Below, one piece after another: positions 45,739 through 54,736 of a DNA stretch of 64,000 nucleotides. Origin of the DNA: Amycolatopsis sp. EV170708-02-1 (GTDB lineage: Bacteria > Actinomycetota > Actinomycetes > Mycobacteriales > Pseudonocardiaceae). How positions within the stretch are numbered: position 1 is the first letter of the stretch; every line of letters begins with the position of its first letter. The stretch is from positions 6,634,001 through 6,698,000 of the forward strand of contig NZ_CP092497.1 of assembly GCF_022479115.1 (NCBI RefSeq). Reading direction: 5' to 3'. The translations under genes were made by a program, and so were the position numbers. The notes beneath the pieces are model-generated. The model was not told the origin of the DNA. It made no database searches and worked only from the letters and a program-made list of their open reading frames with translations.

Positions 45739-46431
45739 TCAGTCGTACTCGGTGGCGAGCATGTCGCGCAGCCATTCGTGGAAGCGCCGCTCGATGTGCC
45801 GCAACGCGGTCTGGGCCGCTTCGGCGTCGCGAGCGAGGCAGGCTTCGGTGAACGCCGCGAACTCACGGCCGAATTCGATCCCGCTGCCGGTGACGACGTG
45901 CCGCGCGTGGCGGAGGTAACGCTGCTGGCGCCGCCGCCACGCCATGGCTTCCTCGTAGAGGTGGGCCCGATCGGCCCGCCGGTAGACGAGATCGCGCAGC
46001 TGGAAGGACGACTCGACCAACCCCTCCTCGTCCGCGGCACGGACGGCGTCCTCGCGCACGTGTGACAGGCGGGTGATCTCGTCGAGGTCCTCGTCGGTGA
46101 GCTTCGGGACGCCGATCTCGATCAGGCGGCGCTCCAGTGCCCCGCAGACCGTCATCACGACTTCGCCGTCCTCTTCGGTCAGCGGCGCGACGCGGCTCCC
46201 CAGCCGAGGATGCGAGACCACGAAGCCCTCGGCCTCCAGCCGACGCAGAGCCTGGCGGGCGGGGGTGAGGCTGACCCCGGCCCGGTCGGCGATCGCCGCC
46301 ATCCGCAGCCGCGTCCCCGGCGTCAGCCGGAGCTGCACGATGTCGTCGCGGAGGGCGTTGACCACCGCCTCCTCGACCGATTGGACCTCGACCCGGGTCG
46401 TGTCGAGCGGGTCTTGTGCGGCACGGGTCAT
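45739..46431 (-). CDS. GntR-family (FCD) transcriptional regulator
   Basis: A 230-residue FadR-type regulator with a GntR winged helix (LRMAAIADRAGVSLTPARQALRRLEAEGFV) and an all-helical FCD ligand domain. ATG 46431 has GGTAGG just upstream, while the alternative ATG 46452 has no ribosome site and lies next to the operator. It is divergent from the enoyl-CoA hydratase operon with a perfect 18-bp palindrome between them, so it most likely controls that operon and itself in response to a carboxylate or acyl-CoA. Confidence 0.92.
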   Translation of the reverse strand: MTRAAQDPLDTTRVEVQSVEEAVVNALRDDIVQLRLTPGTRLRMAAIADRAGVSLTPARQALRRLEAEGFVVSHPRLGSRVAPLTEEDGEVVMTVCGALERRLIEIGVPKLTDEDLDEITRLSHVREDAVRAADEEGLVESSFQLRDLVYRRADRAHLYEEAMAWRRRQQRYLRHARHVVTGSGIEFGREFAAFTEACLARDAEAAQTALRHIERRFHEWLRDMLATEYD

Positions 46432-46452
46432 GTCGCCTACCGTACCGCACAT

Positions 46453-46470
46453 GATTTTTGATCAAAAATC
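46453..46470. promoter_or_regulatory. GntR operator, perfect 18-bp palindrome
   Basis: GATTTTTGATCAAAAATC is fully palindromic and strikingly AT-rich in a GC-rich genome. It lies between the divergent gntR and enoyl-CoA hydratase genes, the typical position of a FadR/FCD regulator site. Confidence 0.75.
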
Positions 46471-46497
46471 AAAAGTATCGATCGCAGGAGCGTGACC

Positions 46498-47334
46498 ATG
46501 ACGCGAGTTCTCGTCACCCGGCGTGATCAGGTGACCCATCTCAGCCTCAACCGTCCGGATCGGCTCAATGTGCTCGATCCGGCCGTCTACGCGGAGCTGT
46601 TCGCCGCGCTCGACGCCGCGTATGCCGATCCCGAGGTCCGCGCGATCGTGCTGTCCGGGGCCGGTGAGCACTTCTGCGCGGGGTTCGATCTGGGCGCCTC
46701 CGACGACATGGCGGCGCGGGAGCCGGTGTGGGCGCAGTGGGAAGGCATGACCAGCCAGCGCGCGGCGATGGCCGCGATCGGCGACTCGCCGAAGCCGATC
46801 GTGGCGGCCGTGCGGGGTTATTGCCTGGGCGGCGGGTTCGAGCTGGCGAACTACTGCGACTTCATCGTCGCCGCCGAGGACACGGTCTTCGGCGAGCCGG
46901 AGGTCCGGTTCTCCCTCGTGGCCCATCCACGCTTGCTGTACTTCGTGCCGCTGCGCAAGGCGAAGGAGATCCAGCTGCTGGGCGAGACCTTCGGCGCGGC
47001 CGATGCCGAACGCCTGGGCCTGGTCAACGAGGTCGTACCCGCGGAGGAGCTCGAAGACCGCGCGATGGCCTTCGCGCGACGGCTGAGCCGCGTTCCGGCC
47101 GAGACCTTCCGCCACACCAAGACGATCATGAGCCGGGTACTGGAAATGCAGGGAATGGGCGTCGTCGAAAGCATGATCGCCAGTGACTTCGTCGTCAGCA
47201 AACTGACCGAAACGGCGGACCGCGCCCGATTCCGCGAGATCCGCGAGACACAGGGACTGCGTGCGGCGCTGGCCTGGTCCCGCGCCAAGGACGGTGCAGG
47301 AGCGGAAGCCCCGCGGCCGAGCGTGACGCGATGA
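46498..47334 (+). CDS. Enoyl-CoA hydratase/isomerase family protein
   Basis: A 278-residue crotonase-fold enzyme. The oxyanion-hole segments (SGAGEHFCAGFDL and GYCLGGGFELANYCDF) are intact and the length is standard. Its acyl-CoA substrate is unknown, and the CaiD-like or feruloyl-CoA hydratase-lyase-like groups are possible. GCAGGAG lies seven bases before ATG 46498. The stop overlaps the start of the acyl-CoA synthetase as ATGA, so the two enzymes are made together. The operon is divergent from gntR. Confidence 0.92.
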   Translation: MTRVLVTRRDQVTHLSLNRPDRLNVLDPAVYAELFAALDAAYADPEVRAIVLSGAGEHFCAGFDLGASDDMAAREPVWAQWEGMTSQRAAMAAIGDSPKPIVAAVRGYCLGGGFELANYCDFIVAAEDTVFGEPEVRFSLVAHPRLLYFVPLRKAKEIQLLGETFGAADAERLGLVNEVVPAEELEDRAMAFARRLSRVPAETFRHTKTIMSRVLEMQGMGVVESMIASDFVVSKLTETADRARFREIRETQGLRAALAWSRAKDGAGAEAPRPSVTR

Positions 47335-49496
47335 ACGGCGGCATCGACGGCGCGCAGTGGGAATCGTTCACGGCGCCTCGCCGGATCGCGGTGGTGGGGG
47401 CGTCGCCCCGGCCGGGCCCGATGAACTTCGCGCAGCGGCTGTCCCGCAACAACGCCCATCTCGGGTTCACCGGCGCGACCTATTTCGTCAACCCCCGCCA
47501 CGACTCGATCTTCGACCGGCCGTGCTACCCCGATCTGGGGGCACTGCCCGAAAAGCCGGACGTCTGCCTGATCAACACCCCCGCACGGCACGTACTCGGC
47601 GCGGTGGACGACGGAATCGCCGCGGGCGTCCGATCGTTCGTCGTGCACTCCGGCGGCTTCGGCGAGACCGGCGCGGAAGGCCATGGCCTGCAAGCGGAGC
47701 TGCGGGCACTGTGCGACGAGACGGGGGCCGCACTGATCGGCCCGAACTGTCTCGGGATGTACCACTCGCGCGGGCCGGTCGCCCTCTACGGCGCCGACAT
47801 CCCGCCCGGGATCCGCCGGGGCGGGCTGGCCGTGCTGTCCGGCAGCGGCTCCGTCTCGGTCGGCATGATGCAGCTGGGCCAGGCCGTCGGCCTGCACAGC
47901 GTGGTCTCGACCGGCAACGAAGCCGTCACCACCGCCGAGGACATCCTCGAACACCTCGTCGAGGACCCCGAGGTCACCATCGTCGCCATGTTCGTCGAGG
48001 CCCTGCGCCGTCCGGACAAGTTCCGCACCCTCGCGCGCCGCGCCAACGCCCTCGGCAAACCCATCGTCGCCCTCAAAGCGGGAACGTCGGAAAAGGGCGC
48101 CGCCGCGGCGGGCAGCCACACCGGGGCGATGGTGGGCACCGGAGCCTCCTATCGGGCCTTGTTCGACGACCTCAACGTCATCGCGGTCGACGACTTCGAG
48201 GAACTGCGCGAGACGGTCCGGGCGCTCGCGGTCCTCGGCGGGCGGGGCCCGACGGGCCCCGGCGTGGCGGTCGCCGGGATGTCGGGCGGGAAGCTCTCGG
48301 TCGTCGTCGATCTCGCCGAGCGCCTCGGGATGCCCGTCGCTTCCCTGGCGCCCGAGACCATCCACCGGCTCGACGACGCGTTGGCCCTGCCCGCGGGAAC
48401 CAGTGCCCACAACCCGGTCGACGTCGGCGCCGGCTTCCGCTCCGGGAAGCCGGCCACCGAAAACCTCGCCGACTGCGTGCGAATCCTGGCGTCGGACCCC
48501 GTTGTCGGACTGGTGCTGGTCCAGCAGAGCCTCAGCGGCAGCGGTCTCTCGCACGCGTTGGAACGGAGCTGGGCACGCGCGGTCGCCGACGCGGCCGCGG
48601 ACGTCGCGGAGCCGGTCGTCATCGCCTCCGAATTCCCGGTTCCGCCCGAGCACGGCGAGCCCGATTCCCAGCCCCAGCCGCCCGCCGGCTCCGTCCCGGT
48701 GCTCAGCGGCCTGCGGCCCGCGCTGTGCGCGGTACGCGGGCTCACCCGGTGGCATCGACGGGCGAACCGCCCGTGGACTCCCCCTGCGACCACGGGCCCG
48801 GCCGTCGATCCCGCGGCGCTCCTCGATCGGCTCCAGGACCGGCACGGGCTGCTCACTCCCGCCGAGACCGAACGGATCCTCACCGCCTACGGCCTGCCCG
48901 TCCTGCCCACCCGCCACCTCTCGGCGGAAGCCGAGCTCGACACACTCGACCTCGACTTCCCTGTCGTCGCGAAGGTGGTTTCGCCGGACATCGCGCACAA
49001 GAGCGACATCGGCGGCGTCGTTCTCGGCATCGCTTCCCCGGCCGAACTGCGCGCGGCCTACCGCCGCATCGACGACAACGTCCGGAACGCCCGTCCGGAC
49101 GCCCGTGTCACCGGTGTCCTGGTCGCGCCCCATCTCGACCGCGGCGTCGAGCTGTTCATGGGCAGCCGTGTCGAACCAGGACTCGGCGCCACGGTCGCCG
49201 TCGGGCTCGGCGGCACCCTGGTCGAGCTGCTCGGTCACCCCAGCGTGCTGGCCGCCCCGCTCGACCACACCACCGCTCACGAGGCGATCACCCGGATGAC
49301 CGGCGCGAAGATCCTGGACGGATTCCGCGGCGGGCCCACCGCGGACGTCGGCGGCCTCGCCACCACCCTGTGCCGGCTCGGCAGGCTCACCAGCGACCTC
49401 GCCTGCCGCCTCGTCGACGTCGACCTCAATCCGATCATCGTCACCCACGACCATCCCGGCGGCCTCGTCGCGGATGCCAGAATCGTCCTCGACTAG
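47331..49496 (+). CDS. ADP-forming acyl-CoA synthetase (acetate-CoA ligase family)
   Basis: The 721-residue protein has a CoA-binding Rossmann domain (residues 15-140, IAVVGASPRPG), two succinyl-CoA-ligase-like domains with the phosphohistidine motif GSHTGA (His263) and a C-terminal ATP-grasp domain (about 490-720, VVAKVVSPDIAHKSDIGG). It would join a carboxylic acid to CoA using ATP with release of ADP. ATG 47331 overlaps the hydratase stop as ATGA. The order ligase-hydratase-symporter suggests uptake and breakdown of an organic acid; the acid is not identified. Confidence 0.9.
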   Translation: MNGGIDGAQWESFTAPRRIAVVGASPRPGPMNFAQRLSRNNAHLGFTGATYFVNPRHDSIFDRPCYPDLGALPEKPDVCLINTPARHVLGAVDDGIAAGVRSFVVHSGGFGETGAEGHGLQAELRALCDETGAALIGPNCLGMYHSRGPVALYGADIPPGIRRGGLAVLSGSGSVSVGMMQLGQAVGLHSVVSTGNEAVTTAEDILEHLVEDPEVTIVAMFVEALRRPDKFRTLARRANALGKPIVALKAGTSEKGAAAAGSHTGAMVGTGASYRALFDDLNVIAVDDFEELRETVRALAVLGGRGPTGPGVAVAGMSGGKLSVVVDLAERLGMPVASLAPETIHRLDDALALPAGTSAHNPVDVGAGFRSGKPATENLADCVRILASDPVVGLVLVQQSLSGSGLSHALERSWARAVADAAADVAEPVVIASEFPVPPEHGEPDSQPQPPAGSVPVLSGLRPALCAVRGLTRWHRRANRPWTPPATTGPAVDPAALLDRLQDRHGLLTPAETERILTAYGLPVLPTRHLSAEAELDTLDLDFPVVAKVVSPDIAHKSDIGGVVLGIASPAELRAAYRRIDDNVRNARPDARVTGVLVAPHLDRGVELFMGSRVEPGLGATVAVGLGGTLVELLGHPSVLAAPLDHTTAHEAITRMTGAKILDGFRGGPTADVGGLATTLCRLGRLTSDLACRLVDVDLNPIIVTHDHPGGLVADARIVLD

Positions 49497-49505
49497 GAGG
49501 CACCG

Positions 49506-50834
49506 ATGTCCTCGACGGCGCACGACATCGACACCAAACGATCACGGGTCGTCACCGCGATCGCGATCGGCAACTTCATCGAATGGTTCGAATTCGGCCT
49601 CTACGGCTATTTCGCGGTGAGCATCTCCACGACGTTCTTCTCCGGCGCGGCCGAGGGAACGGCGCTCATCTCGACTTTCATGCTGTTCGGGATCGCGTTC
49701 GTCAGCCGCCCGATCGGCGCCATCCTGTTCGGCCGCTACGGCGACCGCGCCGGCCGCCGGGGCGCCCTGTCGATCTCCATCATCGGCATGTCGATCGCCA
49801 CCGCCCTCATCGGCGTGATCCCCGGCGACAAGACCTTCGGCCTGCTCGCCCCCGCGCTGCTGCTCGTGATGCGCCTGGCCCAAGGCTTCTTCGCCGGCGC
49901 GGAAATGGGTGGAGCCGTCACCGCGCTGGCCGAATACGCGCCACCCGGGCGCCGGGGCTTCTACTCGGGTTGGAACGGCTTCACCCAGCTCGTCGCCCAG
50001 GTGTTCGCCGCGCTCATCGGGACCCTTCTGAGCAGCGTCCTCACCCCGGCGGCACTCGACGGATGGGGCTGGCGGATCCCGTTCCTCCTGGCCCTGCCGC
50101 TGGGCCTCGTCGGCCTCTACATGCGCACGAAGCTGGCTGAATCGCCCGAATTCACCAGCGCCGGTCAGGCAGGCCAGACCACGCGCAGCCCGCTGGGCGA
50201 CGTGCTGCGTCTGCATGGGCGAGCGCTGCTGAAAGTCTGCGGCCTGACCGTCGGACTCACCACGACCACCTACATGCTCGTCGGCTTCTTCCCGTCCTAC
50301 CTGGTCAAAACCGCCGGGCTGACGTCGCGGCAGATGTTCACCGCGATGCTGATCGGGTTGACCGTCGCCGCCGTCCTCGTCCCGATCTGGGCCCGGCTCT
50401 CCGACGCCTACGGCCGCAAGCCCTTCCTCGTCGGCGGTGCGCTCGCGGTCACCGTGCTGACCATCCCGGTGTTCCACCTCGCCGGCAGCGGCGGCTTCAC
50501 GCCGGCCCTCACCGCCTCGGTGATCGTCGCCGTCCTCCTGTCACCGATGCTGGCCGTGCAAGGCATCGCCGCGGCCGAGCTGTTCCCGACCGCCGTCCGC
50601 TACACCGGCGTCTCGATCGGCATCAGCGTCGTCATCTCCCTCATGGGCGGCTCGACACCCTTGATCCTCCACGCCCTCGTGCGCGCCACCGGCAGCAGTA
50701 TCGTCCCGGCCGTCTACATCACCACCGCGGCGGCGCTCTCCCTGATCGCCGCGCTCACGCTCAAGAACAAGGCGGGCCAGGCCACCACGCCGAACCGGAC
50801 CGAAAACACCGCGGCCGCACCGACGTCACCCTGA
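49506..50834 (+). CDS. MFS transporter, metabolite:H+ symporter family
   Basis: A 442-residue permease with twelve predicted helices. The signature GNFIEWFEFGLYGYFA at the first helix and GRYGDRAGRRGAL in the first loop place it in the MHS family with KgtP, ProP and ShiA. Typical substrates are carboxylates or zwitterions, which fits the coupled acyl-CoA genes upstream. GGAGGCACC precedes ATG 49506. It is the last gene of the operon and is followed by a 20-bp perfect hairpin. Confidence 0.93.
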   Translation: MSSTAHDIDTKRSRVVTAIAIGNFIEWFEFGLYGYFAVSISTTFFSGAAEGTALISTFMLFGIAFVSRPIGAILFGRYGDRAGRRGALSISIIGMSIATALIGVIPGDKTFGLLAPALLLVMRLAQGFFAGAEMGGAVTALAEYAPPGRRGFYSGWNGFTQLVAQVFAALIGTLLSSVLTPAALDGWGWRIPFLLALPLGLVGLYMRTKLAESPEFTSAGQAGQTTRSPLGDVLRLHGRALLKVCGLTVGLTTTTYMLVGFFPSYLVKTAGLTSRQMFTAMLIGLTVAAVLVPIWARLSDAYGRKPFLVGGALAVTVLTIPVFHLAGSGGFTPALTASVIVAVLLSPMLAVQGIAAAELFPTAVRYTGVSIGISVVISLMGGSTPLILHALVRATGSSIVPAVYITTAAALSLIAALTLKNKAGQATTPNRTENTAAAPTSP

Positions 50835-50839
50835 ATCAC

Positions 50840-50887
50840 CGCGTGGCCGCGGTCGAGGCCCGTCCCAGCCTCGACCGCGGCCACGCG
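50840..50887 (+). terminator. Hairpin terminator of the acyl-CoA operon
   Basis: CGCGTGGCCGCGGTCGAGGC and GCCTCGACCGCGGCCACGCG form a perfect 20-bp stem around CCGTCCCA, five bases after the transporter stop. Confidence 0.9.
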
Positions 50888-51222
50888 AATGTCCAAAGTC
50901 GACACCGGTGTTCTTCCGCACTTCACCTGGCCGCAAACTCCGGGGCAACGTCCTCGACAGGCGGGGTGAAACCACTCCAAAGAGTGATCCGACTTACCCC
51001 GTGAACCTTGTCTTATCACCACGGTTCGAACCGGCACCGATTTTTTTCACCTGCGTGAACACGGATCGCCGGTTTTCCCTGATTCCACAGTGGACACTCA
51101 GTGGTCGCGGAATTTCCCGTCTGCTACGTTGCGACAGGCTGAGTGACGAACCCATTTCATGAACGATTTTCGTCCGCTCCTCGCCATCCGGGTGCCGGAA
51201 CCTTTTCCGAGGAAGTGGGTAC
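50888..51222. other. 335-bp intergenic region
   Basis: No reliable ORF. It contains a GGTTCGAACC palindrome near 51024, a T-run near 51042 and AGGAAG just ahead of the DUF1345 gene. Lower GC than its surroundings suggests promoter sequence; no specific sigma motif can be claimed. Confidence 0.5.
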
Positions 51223-51846
51223 ATGCTCCGTACTGGCCTCTTGGTCGTCTCACGCGTCATCGAGATAGCGCTGGTGCTGCTGGGTGTGGCCGTCGTCGTC
51301 TTCGACAGCGGCGTCTACCTGGCGTTGTGGGATCTGGTCGCGCTCGTCTACCTCGTGATGCGGATGAGGCGGCTGTCCAGGGCGAAACGGGCGAGCGACC
51401 CGGCCGACACCGCGTGGCTGCGCTCCACCCTCGGGCGGCGCAGCGGGCTGCTGTTCACCCTGTTCACCAGCCTGGTCGGCATCTCGGCGGGATTAATGAT
51501 CGTGCTGGACGGAGCCGGCGAACTGGAAGCCGTCGTGGCCAAGCTCATCGGCACTCCCGCAGTGGTCTTCGCGTGGGCCATCCTGCACTTCGGGTACGCC
51601 GAACGCTACGCGCGGGACTACTACAACGCGCTGCCGGAGCGGGTTCTGGTCTTTCCGGAGACCGAGCGGCCGACGCTGGTGGAGTTCGCGTACTTCTCGT
51701 TCACGCTCGGCACCTCGTTCGCGGTGTCCGATGTGGAGACCAGGGGGACCGCGATCCGGCTGCGGGTTCTCACCCACAGCGTGCTGGCGTTCCTTTACAA
51801 CACCGCGATCGTCGGTATCGCGGTCGGGGTGATCAGTGGCAAATGA
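51223..51846 (+). CDS. DUF1345 membrane protein
   Basis: A 207-residue protein with about five hydrophobic helices and the family block YLALWDLVALVYLVMRMRRL. The C-terminal region has FGYAERYARDYY and FAYFSFTLGTSFAVSDVETR, both DUF1345 hallmarks. The function is unknown. AGGAAG ahead of ATG 51223 supports the start. It precedes the secreted peptidase gene by 23 bp, so the two may share a transcript. Confidence 0.9.
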   Translation: MLRTGLLVVSRVIEIALVLLGVAVVVFDSGVYLALWDLVALVYLVMRMRRLSRAKRASDPADTAWLRSTLGRRSGLLFTLFTSLVGISAGLMIVLDGAGELEAVVAKLIGTPAVVFAWAILHFGYAERYARDYYNALPERVLVFPETERPTLVEFAYFSFTLGTSFAVSDVETRGTAIRLRVLTHSVLAFLYNTAIVGIAVGVISGK

Positions 51847-51869
51847 TCGAAACAAGGGGAAGGAAGGAA

Positions 51870-53480
51870 ATGGTCCGGAGGAAACTCGTCGCGGTGGTGA
51901 GCGTGGCCGCGGTGACCGGTGCGCTCACGATCGCCGTCGCCGGAGTGGCGAACGGCGCACCGGCGGTGGCCTGGTCGCCCTGTACCGAGGAAATCCTGCA
52001 ACGGTTCGACTGCGCCACGGTCAAGGTACCGATGGACTACTCCCATCCCGACGGCGAGCAGATCTCCATCGCGATCAGCCGGTCCAAGGCCACCGAACCC
52101 CAGCGCCGCCGCGGGGTGCTGTTCACCAACCCCGGCGGTCCCGGCGGGACCGGCCGCGACCTGTTGTACAACTACCTCGACACGCCCTTGTCCAAGATGT
52201 ACGACATCATCGGTATCGACGTCCGCGGGCTGGGTGCCTCGACACCTTTGAACTGCGAGGTGCCGGTCACCCCCGATCCGTGGTCGTCGACGCGTCCGGC
52301 TGACACCGAATTCCCGCGCATCACCGAATACGAGAAGCAGTGGGAAGAAGGCTGCGTGCGTGGCGGCGGCCCGTTCCGCCACCATGTGACCACCCCGAAC
52401 ACCGCCCGCGATCTGGACCGCGTCCGCGCGGCACTCGGCGAAGAGAAGATCAACTACCTCGGGGTGTCCTACGGAACGTGGCTCGGCGCGGTCTATGGGC
52501 AGCTGTTCCCGCACCGCCTCGACCGCAGCGTGCTCGACTCGTCCCTCGACCCCGGCACCACCTGGCACGACCAGGCCTACGACGTGGTCGACACGACGAA
52601 GGCCAACTTCGACAAGTGGGCAGTGTGGACCGCGCGACGCGACTCGACGTTCCACCTCGGCGACACTCCGGGGAAGGTCCGTGCCGCCGTCGACGACATC
52701 GCCGGCAGGCTGGCCGCCGGGCCGGTCGGCGGGATCGAGAACCAATCCCAGTTCGACATGATGATCGGCCAGTTCACCCGCTTCCGGCAGGTGTGGGCGT
52801 CACTGGCGAAGAACCTGCAGAAGGTGCAGGCCGAACTCCCGCTCCCCACCGGAGACCCGGCACTGGCCGAAAGCAACCGCCGCGCGGCCGCGGCGGCCAC
52901 CAGGCTCACCGAGCAGGCCACAACCGAGAACGGGGTCTACCGGACCATCCTGTGCGACTGGGCCTGGCCGGCCGACCTGAACAGCTACTACCGCGACATG
53001 CGCCAGGTGCGCGACACCGTCCCGTTCGGCAGCACCGTGCCGCAAATGGCGCCGAACAACTGCTTCTTCCACCAAGGCGATCGTGAACCGCTACCCGTGA
53101 TCGGCAAGGCGCGGTACCCGAAGGGACTCGTCCTGGCCGCCGAAGGCGACACCCAGACCCCGCTGGTCAACGGCCAGGCCATGGCCAAAACCCTCGGCAG
53201 TTCGCTGATCGCGGTACGCGGCGAGGGCCAGCACGGCCAGTACGCCGCGGGCGGCGGAGACCCCGACATCCCGGTCAAACGCAATCCCTGCGTCGACGAC
53301 AAGGTCAACGCTTACCTGATCGACGGGAAACTGCCGCCGCGGCGCACCGACTGCGACAGCGTCAATCGGCCCGCCGCGATCCCCACCGACCCGAAACCGG
53401 GCATCGAAGACCTGATCGCCGACCTCGGCAACATCGCCGAACAGCTCCTCCACGCCGTGCTGCCCCGCCCGGCCCGCTGA
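51870..53480 (+). CDS. Secreted alpha/beta hydrolase, S33 tripeptidyl aminopeptidase-like
   Basis: The 536-residue protein has a signal peptide (RRKLVAVVSVAAVTGALTIAVAG...ANGAPA). The alpha/beta hydrolase core carries the NPGGPGGTG oxyanion segment, the nucleophile Ser200 in GVSYGTWLG and a late GEGQHGQY His, followed by a C-terminal TAP-like domain with VNGQAMAKTL. Relatives (SlpD/Tap type) release N-terminal tripeptides from extracellular peptides. AAGGAAGGA directly precedes ATG 51870; the longer reading upstream overlaps DUF1345 in another frame. Four cysteines could form disulfides. Confidence 0.92.
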   Translation: MVRRKLVAVVSVAAVTGALTIAVAGVANGAPAVAWSPCTEEILQRFDCATVKVPMDYSHPDGEQISIAISRSKATEPQRRRGVLFTNPGGPGGTGRDLLYNYLDTPLSKMYDIIGIDVRGLGASTPLNCEVPVTPDPWSSTRPADTEFPRITEYEKQWEEGCVRGGGPFRHHVTTPNTARDLDRVRAALGEEKINYLGVSYGTWLGAVYGQLFPHRLDRSVLDSSLDPGTTWHDQAYDVVDTTKANFDKWAVWTARRDSTFHLGDTPGKVRAAVDDIAGRLAAGPVGGIENQSQFDMMIGQFTRFRQVWASLAKNLQKVQAELPLPTGDPALAESNRRAAAAATRLTEQATTENGVYRTILCDWAWPADLNSYYRDMRQVRDTVPFGSTVPQMAPNNCFFHQGDREPLPVIGKARYPKGLVLAAEGDTQTPLVNGQAMAKTLGSSLIAVRGEGQHGQYAAGGGDPDIPVKRNPCVDDKVNAYLIDGKLPPRRTDCDSVNRPAAIPTDPKPGIEDLIADLGNIAEQLLHAVLPRPAR

Positions 53481-53793
53481 CCGACCGGTACCGCCGGTCC
53501 TCTCGACGCGGCCACCGAAAAAGAAGAACGTCCTTGCGCACGAACGAGTTCGGCGGAGGCCGGGGCCTCGGCACCGCCTCCCTCTTCGAAAGGCCTGATT
53601 CCCGCGAGATCGTGTTGATCACGGTCGAACGAAAAAACCCACCCGAACAAGCGACTGCGGTCACGGCGCGACGTGAGAAGTATTGGAGCGGACGAACACG
53701 CCGACTGGAAGGCCGGACGACAGTGAAGCGCTCGACCGTCATCGCAGTCCGTTCGGGTGGTGCGGCACGACCGGTGCACCGAGGAGCATGGTC
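53481..53793. other. 313-bp region without a convincing gene
   Basis: One 89-codon frame starting with TTG at 53534 spans most of it but has no ribosome site and no recognisable protein character. It probably contains the promoter of the DUF4239 gene, whose ribosome site GAGGAG is at 53781-53786. Confidence 0.5.
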
Positions 53794-54597
53794 ATGCTCG
53801 TGACCACCCTGATCATCGGGATCGCCCTGCTCGGCGGCCTGGTGACCAACCGTGTCATCCGGGCGCGCAAGTCGGCCGACGACGGCGAATCGCCGTCCGT
53901 CACCGACCTGATCAGTCCACTTGAGACCTTCGCGGTGCTGATGCTCGCCTTCGTGATCGTGGTGGCCGCGGAATCCTACGGGGAGGCCGAGGACGGCGCG
54001 TCCGCCGAAGCCGAGGTGGTCGATCATTTCTTCGAAACCGCCGAGTATCTTCCCGAGCCTTTCCGCCGGGAATTGCAGGCCGGCGCGGTCTGCTATACGC
54101 GCGCCGTGCACGAATTCGAGTGGAAAGCGCTGGCCGACGGACAGTCGGCGAAGGAGCCCAGCGTGTGGTCCTCGGGCTTCCGTGACACGTTCAAGCAGAT
54201 CCCCGAACGTGACGGCGTCTTCGAGATCCTGGTTCAGGCCGACACCGACCGCTCGGTGGCCCGGTCCACGCGGATCGCCGAAGCCGACCCGTCGATTCCC
54301 GACATCGTGTTCTGGTTCATGGCGCTGGCCCTCGCGCTCACCATCGCGGCCTACGCGTACTCGCTGCCGAAGCGCAAAGCCGGATTCCACATCCTCGCCG
54401 TGGTGTTGCTCAGCGCGCTGTTCGCCTCGTCCCTGGCCCTCGTGAAGGACATCGACACACCTTTCGGCGGTCTGGTCAGAATCGAGCCCACGCAAATGGA
54501 GAAGACCGAGAACGACATCACGGAGGACTTCACGAAGGCCTACGGGCCGGACCGTCTCCCTTGCGACGACCGGGGTCTCCCGGTGGCCGCGCGCTGA
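53794..54597 (+). CDS. DUF4239 (bestrophin-like) membrane protein
   Basis: A 267-residue membrane protein with hydrophobic helices at about 1-20, 45-65, 170-192 and 200-222 and a soluble middle segment. The first block, LIIGIALLGGLVTNRVIRARK, matches the actinobacterial DUF4239 family. The function is unknown. ATG 53794 is chosen over ATG 53788 because GAGGAG is seven bases upstream. It ends 37 bp before a long inverted repeat. Confidence 0.82.
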   Translation: MLVTTLIIGIALLGGLVTNRVIRARKSADDGESPSVTDLISPLETFAVLMLAFVIVVAAESYGEAEDGASAEAEVVDHFFETAEYLPEPFRRELQAGAVCYTRAVHEFEWKALADGQSAKEPSVWSSGFRDTFKQIPERDGVFEILVQADTDRSVARSTRIAEADPSIPDIVFWFMALALALTIAAYAYSLPKRKAGFHILAVVLLSALFASSLALVKDIDTPFGGLVRIEPTQMEKTENDITEDFTKAYGPDRLPCDDRGLPVAAR

Positions 54598-54633
54598 TTT
54601 CCGTGCCGAGCGCGGTATCGAAAGGTACTCACG

Positions 54634-54685
54634 GGGGTCGTGAGTGGCAATGATCGTTCTAACCATCCTTACCACTCACGACCCC
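54634..54685. terminator. Hairpin GGGGTCGTGAGTGG/CCACTCACGACCCC
   Basis: A perfect 14-bp stem encloses a 24-base AT-rich loop (CAATGATCGTTCTAACCATC type). It lies between the DUF4239 stop and the converging osmoprotectant binding-protein gene and is probably a bidirectional terminator of a different family from the other palindromes. Confidence 0.75.
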
Positions 54686-54736
54686 GACACGGCGGCCCGG
54701 CTCGGAACCTGCCAGGTTGCCTCACTCCGTGACCGA

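Noticed and set aside
46851..49523. 890-codon open frame opposite the acyl-CoA genes
   Set aside because: It is an antisense shadow of the hydratase and synthetase genes, with Arg/Asp/Gly-rich composition and no domain.
50908..51162. 84-codon frame in the gap before the DUF1345 gene
   Set aside because: No ribosome site, unusual composition and overlap with probable promoter sequence.
53534..53803. 89-codon frame before the DUF4239 gene
   Set aside because: TTG start without ribosome site and no recognisable features.
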